A DNA stretch of 64,000 nt, taken from Candidatus Acididesulfobacter guangdongensis. Lineage in GTDB: Bacteria > SZUA-79 > Acidulodesulfobacterales > Acidulodesulfobacteraceae. A program made the translations under genes and the position numbers. Location: positions 620,001 to 684,000 of the forward strand of contig SGBC01000001.1 in assembly GCA_004195045.1 (NCBI GenBank). Direction: 5' to 3'. A model generated the notes under the pieces. That model made no database searches, had not been told where the DNA came from, and saw nothing but the letters and a program-made list of their open reading frames with translations. This document shows, piece by piece, positions 57,331 through 64,000 of this stretch. The first letter of the stretch is position 1, and the number at the start of each line of letters is the position of its first letter.

Positions 57331-58309
57331 ATTATCTTTAGCGCAAATTGCTCCAGTACCTGGATTATTAGCTCATAATTTTGAGAAGCATCTTGAGTAT
57401 ATTGACAGAGCAAAACAGGCAGGCAGTGAGATAGTAATATTTCCTGAACTGTCCCTGACGGGCTATTTTTTAAAAGATGCCGTTTATGATTCTGCCATAG
57501 ATATCAACGATATTAGAACAAATAGTACTGCTGCAGACGCTGCAGAAAAAGATAAGGGTAGAAAAAGTGGAGACAGCGGCTGCAAAAATAAAATAAATAA
57601 TAAAAATGCAATAAAAAATAATAGCTGCGGATTAGATTTAAAAAAATCTAATAACTATATTTTAGACGGTCTTTTAGATAAAAGCAGCGAGATTGCAATA
57701 ATTGCAGGATTCGTTGAATCAGATGAAGACTTTAACTTTTATAACAGCACATGTTGTTTATCAGGAGGCAATATGCTGCATGTCCATAGAAAAGTATATT
57801 TGCCGACTTACGGTATGTTTGAAGAAATGCGCTATTTCAAACAGGGCAAAGAATTTGGAGTGTTTGATATTTTAGGAACAAAGGCATCTATATTGACATG
57901 CGAAGACGCATGGCATCTGTCTTCTTCATATATTGCGGTTAATAAAGGCGCTAAGCTGATTATAATTAATTCCGCTTCTCCTGCCAGAGGCATTGAAGAA
58001 GAAAACGATAAATTCAGTTCTGTTAAGATGTGGGAAGAACTGCTATCGGTAATAGCATTTTATTATAAAAGCTACGTTGTATATGTAAACAGGGTAGGTT
58101 TTGAAGACGGAATAGGTTTTTCAGGAGGTTCATGCGTATTTTCCCCCAACGGCAAAAAAGACTATTGTCTTGATTATCTTGACGAAGGACTGCTGAATAT
58201 TGAACTCAATCTTGATTTTTTAAAAAATGAAAGATTTAAAACTCCTATATTGAGAGACGAAAACTTAGATATCACCTTAAAAGAACTTAACGGCATAATA
58301 AATAAATAA
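57317..58309 (+). CDS. NAD synthetase glutaminase subunit (nitrilase fold)
   Basis: 331 residues of the CN-hydrolase family. Catalytic Glu is in VIFPELSLTGYF, Lys in VHRKVYLPTYGMFEE and Cys in ILTCEDAWH; LPTYGMFEEMRYF is the signature of glutaminase domains of NAD synthetase. It would supply ammonia to NadE, encoded 23 nt downstream. A frame from TTG 57311 exists, but the ATG at 57317 is preferred. A Lys/Asn/Ser-rich insert sits near residues 75-112. It overlaps the 3' end of yraN. Confidence 0.85.
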   Translation: MDLIKLSLAQIAPVPGLLAHNFEKHLEYIDRAKQAGSEIVIFPELSLTGYFLKDAVYDSAIDINDIRTNSTAADAAEKDKGRKSGDSGCKNKINNKNAIKNNSCGLDLKKSNNYILDGLLDKSSEIAIIAGFVESDEDFNFYNSTCCLSGGNMLHVHRKVYLPTYGMFEEMRYFKQGKEFGVFDILGTKASILTCEDAWHLSSSYIAVNKGAKLIIINSASPARGIEEENDKFSSVKMWEELLSVIAFYYKSYVVYVNRVGFEDGIGFSGGSCVFSPNGKKDYCLDYLDEGLLNIELNLDFLKNERFKTPILRDENLDITLKELNGIINK

Positions 58310-58332
58310 TTATATATTGAAAAAAATAGATA

Positions 58333-59235
58333 ATGATGATCAATCAACATCTGCCGAAGATAGATTCGGCCAATTTCAAAAATATTAATAAACTGCTTGT
58401 GAATTTTATTAGAGAAGAAGTAGGCAGAACGGGTGTAAATAAAATTGTGCTGGGGCTGTCAGGCGGTATAGATTCCGCCGTTTCCTGCTATCTCGCGGCA
58501 GCGGCGCTCGGAAGCGAAAATGTTTCGGCAGTTATGATGCCCTACAAAACAAGTTCTTCAAAAAGTCTTGAAGATGCTATGCAAGTCGTAAAAGATTTAA
58601 ACATAAATTATTATATAACTGATATAACCGACCAGATTGATAGTTATTTTGATAAGCCGGTTTATAATAAATCATATTATAATAATTCTGATTTGGATTT
58701 TGAAAAAAAATTTAAAGAAAATAATAATGAATTAAAACTCAGAATGGGCAATAAAATGGCACGGGAAAGGATGTCTATCTTATATGATTATTCTTATATT
58801 TTAAATTCTTTAGTGTTGGGTACAAGCAATAAATCAGAACTGTTATTAGGCTACGGAACAATATACGGCGATATGGCGTCTGCCGTAAATCCGATAGGCG
58901 ATATTTACAAAACGCAGATATATCAGCTTGCGAAACATCTCGGCGTTCCCGATAGTTTGATAAACAAAGCTCCTTCGGCAGATTTATGGCAGGACCAGTC
59001 AGATGAAGAAGAACTCGGATTCACTTATAAATTGGCAGACGAAATTATGTTTCTTTTAATAGACAAAATGTATAAGCCTGAAGTTGTAATATCTATGGGC
59101 TATAATGCAGCTATTATAGAGAATATTTATAATAAAATAAAAAAATCGCAATTTAAAAGAAGATTGCCGTTAATTGCAAAAGTATCGCAGAGGACTATAA
59201 ACATCGATTTCAGATATTTAAGAGACTGGGTTTGA
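58333..59235 (+). CDS. nadE: NAD synthetase (ATP pyrophosphatase subunit)
   Basis: 300 residues. The P-loop pyrophosphatase motif is LGLSGGIDSAVSCYLAAAAL, and LGTSNKSELLLGYGTIYGDM and APSADLWQDQSDEEELGF complete the NadE signature. It makes NAD from deamido-NAD. In many bacteria the glutaminase is fused; here it is a separate gene just upstream. Ends with UGA. Confidence 0.94.
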   Translation: MMINQHLPKIDSANFKNINKLLVNFIREEVGRTGVNKIVLGLSGGIDSAVSCYLAAAALGSENVSAVMMPYKTSSSKSLEDAMQVVKDLNINYYITDITDQIDSYFDKPVYNKSYYNNSDLDFEKKFKENNNELKLRMGNKMARERMSILYDYSYILNSLVLGTSNKSELLLGYGTIYGDMASAVNPIGDIYKTQIYQLAKHLGVPDSLINKAPSADLWQDQSDEEELGFTYKLADEIMFLLIDKMYKPEVVISMGYNAAIIENIYNKIKKSQFKRRLPLIAKVSQRTINIDFRYLRDWV

Positions 59236-59334
59236 GATGCGTGTGCTGCTATTATAACAATAAACTGCGGTTTTTATATATTTGCAATCGAAAGCAGCAG
59301 TGTTTGAGATGTGCCGCTATTATAATAATAAACT
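59231..59334. repeat. Direct repeat between nadE and rsmI
   Basis: TTTGAGATG followed by a GCTATTATAA-AATAAACT block occurs at 59231-59266 and again at 59303-59334. The first copy contains the nadE stop codon. A short local duplication. Confidence 0.65.
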
Positions 59335-59368
59335 TAAAAAATATATATTAACATAAAATTTCATCGCT

Positions 59369-60067
59369 ATGCATAGCTTGTATGTCGTTGCAACCCCGAT
59401 AGGAAATCTCGAAGATATTACGATAAGAGCCCTGAAAACTTTACGCTCAGTCAGCTTAATAGCCTGCGAAGACACGAGAAAAACAAGAATTCTTACCTCA
59501 CGATATCATATAAAATCCCGCCTTGTTTCATATCATGAATATAACAAAAGGGGTGCGGCGGAAAATATAGTTTTACATATTCTTAAAACAGGCGACGCTG
59601 CATTAGTTACCGAAGCCGGAACGCCGCTCATTTCCGATCCGGGTTCTTACCTTGTGAGAATGTGCATTGAAAAAGATATAAGGGTTATACCCATTCCTGG
59701 ACCTTCCAGCGTTATAACCGCCCTGTCCGTATCCGGCGTGGATGTGTCCGAGTTTACTTTTGTAGGTTTTTTGCCTAAAAAACCCGGGAAAAGAAAAAAT
59801 TTGCTCATGAGATTGCAGGAGGAAGGCAGAACTTTTGTTGTATTTGAAGCGGCAAGAGATATTGAAAAATTGTTTGATGTTATAGAAAATATTTTCGGCA
59901 ATATAAAAATCTGTTATGCAAAAGAGCTCACTAAGTTTTTTGAAAATATTAAAACCAAAGAAATAAAATATTTGCGTGAAGATTTTAAAAACAATCCTGA
60001 ACTTCTAAGAGGCGAAATTACATTAATAGTATCGCCTACGGCACCTTCTAACCCAACTTCATCATAA
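59369..60067 (+). CDS. rsmI: 16S rRNA (cytidine-1402-2'-O)-methyltransferase
   Basis: SAM-dependent enzyme of the tetrapyrrole-methylase fold. Diagnostic blocks are YVVATPIGNLEDITIRALKT, CEDTRKTRILTSRY, TEAGTPLISDPGSYLVR and PGPSSVITALSVSG. The 232-residue length is slightly short but complete. No strong ribosome-binding site before the ATG. Confidence 0.94.
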   Translation: MHSLYVVATPIGNLEDITIRALKTLRSVSLIACEDTRKTRILTSRYHIKSRLVSYHEYNKRGAAENIVLHILKTGDAALVTEAGTPLISDPGSYLVRMCIEKDIRVIPIPGPSSVITALSVSGVDVSEFTFVGFLPKKPGKRKNLLMRLQEEGRTFVVFEAARDIEKLFDVIENIFGNIKICYAKELTKFFENIKTKEIKYLREDFKNNPELLRGEITLIVSPTAPSNPTSS

Positions 60068-60202
60068 TTATCAGCAACATATTGATATTACTATATTTAT
60101 GGGGCAATAAAAATGCCTATTGGGATTACAAAATGAAATAGATGTAATAATATTAATGGGTTATAATTTTAGAATAATAAAAGTGGTGAAGTTGGGTCAA
60201 AA

Positions 60203-60259
60203 TTGTAACAAAAATTTAACATTCCTGTCATAAAACTGTAATACTCCGTTTAGTATAAT
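60203..60259 (+). promoter_or_regulatory. Tandem PHO boxes and -10 element (PhoB promoter)
   Basis: Four 7-mers occur at exact 11-bp intervals: TTGTAAC (60203), ATTTAAC (60214), CTGTCAT (60225) and CTGTAAT (60236). CTGTCATAAAACTGTAAT matches the PhoB box consensus almost perfectly. TATAAT (60254-60259) follows 11 nt later, so the boxes replace the -35, as in known PhoB promoters. It would drive the MFS transporter. Confidence 0.82.
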
Positions 60260-60367
60260 ACCCCAATATGATAAAAATATAATTCATTTTCCGTATTTAA
60301 TGTTTTGCAATAATTCCGCAGTATAAAGTAAAACAAAATCAAAAAGTAAATCAAGAGGGGAGGATTT

Positions 60368-61813
60368 ATGAACGAAGGCGGAGATTTAAGAAGCGAGCTG
60401 CTTCATGATGTTGACGAAGTCGGTCTTGTAAAACATCATTTTAGGACTATGTTTACGGCGGGGATGGGGTTTTTTACGGATGCGTACGATTTGTTTATTA
60501 TAGGGGTTACCATAGCCCTGTTGGCTCCGATATGGCATCTGACGCCCGTTGACATTGCATGGCTCGGCTCCACGTCATTAATCGGCGCTGCAATGGGCGC
60601 ATATGTTTTCGGCAGGATATCCGATATCTTTGGAAGAAAGGCCGTTTACGGACTTGAAGTAATCATACTTACCATAGCCGCAATAGGTTCTGCCTTTTCT
60701 CAGGATATTATGCAGCTTATAATATGGAGATTTATACTCGGTATCGGCATAGGCGGCGATTACCCTATAAGCGCGATTATTATGAGCGAATATTCAAACA
60801 GAAAAGACAGAGGCAAATTAATCGGCATGGTGTTTTCCCTGCAGGGAATTGGATTAATAGCAGGTCCTATAGTTGCAATTTTAATACTTATGCTCGGCGT
60901 TCCGCATGATATAGCGTGGAGGATTTTATTAGGATTAGGCGCAATTCCTGCTGCAAGCGTTATCTATCTTAGAAGAAAGATTAAAGAAACTCCGCATTAT
61001 TCGCTTTCAGTTAAAGGTAATGTTGACGGCACTGTTGCTGCGATAAATGATATAACCGGTTCAAATATTAAAGTCAAACATGACAATCAGCAGGTAGGAG
61101 TAAAAGCAAAAGCAAAATGGACGGATATATTAAAATATCCTTATAACGTGAGACTGCTGGGTACTATGGGAAGCTGGTTTCTGCTTGACTGGGCATTTTA
61201 CGGAAACTCAATTTCATGGCCTCTTGTTATGAAATCGTTTCTTCCGCATGCAACGTTTATACAGGGGTTAGCTTTAGCAACCATTGTCTTTATAGTTTTT
61301 GCCGCTCCGTTTTACTGGATAGCGTCTTTTAACTTGGATACACTTGGCAGAAAATTTATACAGACATTCGGATTTATCGGTATGGGGCTAGCCTATCTTA
61401 TAATATCGTTAGTAAGTTATTCAGGATACACTTTAGCGCCTTTAGCTTTTATGCTGATATTCGGATTGAGTTACGTATTCGTGGAGTTTGGACCGAACAT
61501 GACGACATTCATTTATCCTGCCGAAGTATATCCGACTTCCATAAGAGGTCTTGGAGACGGTTTGTCGGCTGGAGCAGGAAAAACGGGGGCGTTTATCGGA
61601 ACGTTTCTTTTTCCGCTGCTTATAACCACAATAAAGATTCAGGGAACATTTTTAGTTCTTGCTATAATTTCCGTAGTTGGAGCTATTTTGACCCTTGTAA
61701 CGCTGCCTGAAACAAAAAATGTGTCTTTAGCAACAGTCAGCGAAGAAAATCAGTTTGTCAAGGATGGGGATTCTGAATCATTGCAGATGGAAGGACATCC
61801 CGCAATAAAATAA
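60368..61813 (+). CDS. MFS transporter, phosphate:H+ symporter type
   Basis: 481 residues with about 12 transmembrane segments. The family signature is in the second and fourth segments: GMGFFTDAYDLFIIGVTIAL, then GIGIGGDYPISAIIMSEYSN. FGRISDIFGRK is the MFS loop-2/3 motif, and the second half shows FGPNMTTFIYPAEVYPTSIR. These match the PHS (Pho84-like) branch. The PHO boxes upstream support phosphate as substrate. An AGAGGGGAGG Shine-Dalgarno precedes the ATG. Confidence in MFS is high; substrate is inferred. Confidence 0.88.
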   Translation: MNEGGDLRSELLHDVDEVGLVKHHFRTMFTAGMGFFTDAYDLFIIGVTIALLAPIWHLTPVDIAWLGSTSLIGAAMGAYVFGRISDIFGRKAVYGLEVIILTIAAIGSAFSQDIMQLIIWRFILGIGIGGDYPISAIIMSEYSNRKDRGKLIGMVFSLQGIGLIAGPIVAILILMLGVPHDIAWRILLGLGAIPAASVIYLRRKIKETPHYSLSVKGNVDGTVAAINDITGSNIKVKHDNQQVGVKAKAKWTDILKYPYNVRLLGTMGSWFLLDWAFYGNSISWPLVMKSFLPHATFIQGLALATIVFIVFAAPFYWIASFNLDTLGRKFIQTFGFIGMGLAYLIISLVSYSGYTLAPLAFMLIFGLSYVFVEFGPNMTTFIYPAEVYPTSIRGLGDGLSAGAGKTGAFIGTFLFPLLITTIKIQGTFLVLAIISVVGAILTLVTLPETKNVSLATVSEENQFVKDGDSESLQMEGHPAIK

Positions 61814-61892
61814 ATTAGCATCGGTAAATGTAAATTGGAAATCAATTATTAATAATTTTTCAAAATTAAAGAAAATTGCCAATCAAACAATT

Positions 61893-61957
61893 TTAAAGGA
61901 CGATTAAGTTATTGCCGATAACGGCAGTGAAACGGCTTATTCGTCCTTTAATATTTT
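61893..61957 (+). terminator. Rho-independent terminator after the transporter
   Basis: TTAAAGGACGA (61893-61903) pairs with TCGTCCTTTAA (61941-61951), then a T-rich run. The stem extends inward with TAAG/CTTA beyond one mismatch. Strong GC for this region. Confidence 0.85.
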
Positions 61958-62153
61958 TTAATATTTGATTATCCTTATTTTTAATTACTGATGATGCAAC
62001 AATATCTTGGTCTATCAGGTCGTTTCATTTCTCATTAATCATTTCTTGCAATTGATTTCCATTTTATTTAGAATAATTTGATTTGTTTTATTTTTAGCAT
62101 ATTTTTCTCAGCATACCACTCACTATCCGACGGACGCATATCAGTTTATCAAC

Positions 62154-62214
62154 TTGTAACAAAAAATTAACCTAACCGTCATCATAATGCAATATTAATT
62201 ATATATACTATAAT
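62154..62214 (+). promoter_or_regulatory. Second tandem PHO-box array with -10 element
   Basis: 7-mers at 11-bp intervals: TTGTAAC (62154), AATTAAC (62165), CCGTCAT (62176) and ATGCAAT (62187). They align one to one with the array at 60203. TATAAT follows at 62209-62214. It points to the small gene at 62316. Confidence 0.68.
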
Positions 62215-62315
62215 AAAATTTCTCGTAAAAGGAAACGAAGCTTGTAATTGAAGTTTATAAATAAAATAGCTCAATAACTGAATACTAATTATATACGTTA
62301 ATAGAGGTGAGAACT

Positions 62316-62531
62316 ATGGATACGGAAAAAATAGAATACGGCATCGAAGAAAACTTTGCCTGTAATAAGGAAAATATACCGCCGTTAAACGGCAGCGAAA
62401 AGTTTTTCGTCAAAACAATATCCGGAAAAGAACCTGAAACAGAAGTTGAAATTTACGAATCGTCTGAAGTTATAGATAAAATAAAAAAATCGGAAAAGCA
62501 TTTTTTTGAATATTTCATAGGCTTGTGGTAA
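62316..62531 (+). CDS. Small acidic protein, probable Pho regulon member
   Basis: 71 residues, hydrophilic and Glu-rich: MDTEKIEYGIEENFACNKEN, then IPPLNGSEKFFVKTISGKEP, then a Glu/Lys-rich end closing HFFEYFIGLW. No signal peptide or membrane segment; one cysteine. No family recognised. A GTG at 62307 is in frame, but AGAGGTG lies 6 nt before the ATG at 62316. The PHO-box array upstream suggests induction by phosphate starvation. Confidence 0.6.
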   Translation: MDTEKIEYGIEENFACNKENIPPLNGSEKFFVKTISGKEPETEVEIYESSEVIDKIKKSEKHFFEYFIGLW

Positions 62532-62688
62532 AATAAAAAGATATAAATAGCATACATAGCGTTCGTGTTTTTATGCAGTAATATAATACTATATACATAT
62601 ATTTATAGCACTATCGGGTATTGAATTATTAAATACTTTCAATAAGATGCTAATAATTGTGTAGAAAATAAACCGTAAAAAAGCCGCT

Positions 62689-63417
62689 ATGAAAACAATC
62701 CAAAAAGAAAATTATTCAAAATCAGATACGCATATTCATACAAGTTATAGCGACGGATTAAATACTCCTGAAGAAATAGTTTGCGCCGCCGCCTGTAATA
62801 ATTTGAACGTCATAGCTATTACCGACCACAATCGGGTGAAGGGAGCCTATATAGCAAAAGAGTATGCGGAAAAAAATCGCCATTTAAATGTCGATGTTAT
62901 AATAGGAGAAGAAATATCTACAAAAAACGGACATTTAATAGGGCTTTTTATAAAAAATAAAATCATTCCGGGTAAAACCGCTCAGGATACTATCGATGAA
63001 ATACATAAACAGGGCGGTATTGCCGTATGTCCGCATCCGTATTATCCTATTTCTTACAGGGAGAAAGGCAGCAAACCGCTGCGTTATCTGTTGAGCACCC
63101 TTGATTTTGATGCCGTTGAAGTTATAAATAACTCGAGCATATTCGCTTTTTTTTATAATGCCTTATCCTCTCTTGCAAACGCTTCTGCCGGTCTTCCTGC
63201 ATTGGGGGTTTCCGATGCGCATTCTGAAGAATTTGTCGGCAAAGGTTTTACAAGATTTGCAGGCGTCAGCGCCGAAGATTTACGAAACACTATAGCTGCA
63301 AACAATATAACAGCCCATTTTAAAACATATTCTTTTAAAGATACAAATAAACAGCTCTATTATTCTATTAGATCGTTTTACCATTACATTACTATAAAAA
63401 ATCATGCAGGCTATTAA
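62689..63417 (+). CDS. PHP-domain metal-dependent phosphoesterase
   Basis: 242 residues of the PHP superfamily. The metal-binding blocks are SDTHIHTSYSDGLNTPEEIV, IAITDHNRVKGAYIA, VIIGEEISTKNGHLIGLFI, VCPHPYYP and GVSDAHSEE. All PHP histidine/aspartate ligands are visible. Family members hydrolyse small phosphates or nucleotides; the substrate is not known. It follows the Pho-type small gene by 157 nt and may share its regulation. Confidence 0.85.
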   Translation: MKTIQKENYSKSDTHIHTSYSDGLNTPEEIVCAAACNNLNVIAITDHNRVKGAYIAKEYAEKNRHLNVDVIIGEEISTKNGHLIGLFIKNKIIPGKTAQDTIDEIHKQGGIAVCPHPYYPISYREKGSKPLRYLLSTLDFDAVEVINNSSIFAFFYNALSSLANASAGLPALGVSDAHSEEFVGKGFTRFAGVSAEDLRNTIAANNITAHFKTYSFKDTNKQLYYSIRSFYHYITIKNHAGY

Positions 63418-63475
63418 TTATTATTATTTTTTTTTGTTGTGTTTTTTCTGATTATAATGTCATAATATAATTATA

Positions 63476-63886
63476 ATGATTACTATAAGAAAAAATAGAT
63501 TATTATCTTTTTTATTTTATATGCTCGCATTTTTGAGCGTTGCCTATCTGATAGGTATACACGATTTGAGCTATATTTTCAATACGCCGATGGTCATGGT
63601 TTTTCCCGTTAAAACATTGAATCAAAAAAGCATGGCTGTTCAAAAATATATAACAGGAAATATAAATAATAAAATAAAATTTTCAGATATCGCAGGTTCA
63701 AATTTTAAAATTGCTAAACAATTAGGTGCCGTTTATTGTTTTGAATGCGGCAATATCCCCGGTCTAAAGTTTTTAATCGCTGATTTTTCAGGCAGCATTA
63801 TCTTAGTATTGGCTGTTTTCTATTTCTTTCTAAAAAAACTTATCGCTTTTCCGCTCATTCACCCTCCAAAATATTCTTCATTTTAA
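63476..63886 (+). CDS. Small membrane protein of unknown function
   Basis: 136 residues with a hydrophobic segment at about 9-30 and another at about 103-122. The middle contains two cysteines in VYCFECGNIPG. No family was recognised and no ribosome-binding site is visible, so start and reality are less certain. It lies 58 nt after the PHP gene. Confidence 0.45.
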   Translation: MITIRKNRLLSFLFYMLAFLSVAYLIGIHDLSYIFNTPMVMVFPVKTLNQKSMAVQKYITGNINNKIKFSDIAGSNFKIAKQLGAVYCFECGNIPGLKFLIADFSGSIILVLAVFYFFLKKLIAFPLIHPPKYSSF

Positions 63887-64000
63887 TATTATTTTTCAGT
63901 TTTTTATTTTTTACTTATTTATTAAACCGTTTTTTTTATTTTTCAGTTTGCTTTATGCTGAAGTCAAAGTTGTTTAAAAAAAATAAGGAAATTTGTCGCG

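Overview
The window is AT-rich bacterial chromosome that starts at the replication origin. rnpA and rpmH diverge from dnaA-dnaN-gyrB, and two membrane-anchored sensor proteins, Tat export, periplasmic Sox sulfur oxidation and outer-membrane beta-barrels all point to a diderm (Gram-negative type) organism. UGA ends several ordinary genes (the chemoreceptor, nadE, the 21.8 kb membrane protein), so the code is the standard bacterial one. The gene set and base bias recall deltaproteobacteria-like sulfur bacteria such as the uncultured Sva0485/Acidulodesulfobacterales group. That placement is a guess from memory and nothing in the window proves it. Many housekeeping proteins (DnaA, DnaN, GyrB, TpiA, HisS, GltX, RibD, RibE, the NAD-synthase glutaminase) carry Asn/Lys/Ser-rich low-complexity insertions.

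0-8 kb: origin, replication genes and tatA. 8.1-20.9 kb: a sulfur-oxidation island. A SoxW-like thioredoxin, a one-domain SoxA-like cytochrome and a secreted DsrE-like protein come first. A chemoreceptor, a histidine kinase and an NtrC-type regulator follow. Then come a porin-like protein, SoxY, SoxZ, a DUF302 protein, SoxB and a second secreted DsrE-like protein. Both halves are preceded by a correctly spaced -24/-12 (sigma-54) promoter and by the same dyad, TTGTYC-N6-GGACA. This suggests that the two-component system between them controls both halves. SoxX and SoxCD are not in the window. TatA would serve the Tat-dependent SoxY and SoxB.

21-33 kb: queE, an unknown membrane protein, a TraT lipoprotein, a small haem-copper-oxidase-like membrane protein, and a minus-strand series nrdR-ribD-ribE-ribBA-ribH-nusB-(tusA)-rph-nth. 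The tusA gene is the standout. It was found by reading through an in-frame UGA that falls on the catalytic cysteine position of the TusA family, with a SECIS-like hairpin starting 10 nt downstream. It is therefore a candidate selenocysteine sulfur-carrier protein. 32-43 kb: a pilin-like protein, a small secreted repeat protein, a 2-hydroxyacid dehydrogenase, ileS, tpiA, hisS and a PAS-GAF-GGDEF-EAL protein.

43-49 kb: a scarred accessory region. It holds an AbrB/RelE toxin-antitoxin pair between direct repeats, a frameshifted gene, a 3' tRNA-Arg fragment that looks like an integration scar, decayed MNT and HEPN genes, and a recent internally deleted copy of the GGDEF-EAL gene. An outer-membrane protein, a DUF3617 protein and a second repeat pair complete it.

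50-64 kb: two-subunit pyruvate carboxylase, a Memo-family protein, gltX, rnhB, yraN, a split NAD synthetase, rsmI, and a phosphate-type MFS transporter. A small acidic protein, a PHP phosphoesterase and an unknown membrane protein follow. The transporter and the small acidic protein share near-identical tandem PHO-box arrays, which implies a phosphate-starvation regulon.
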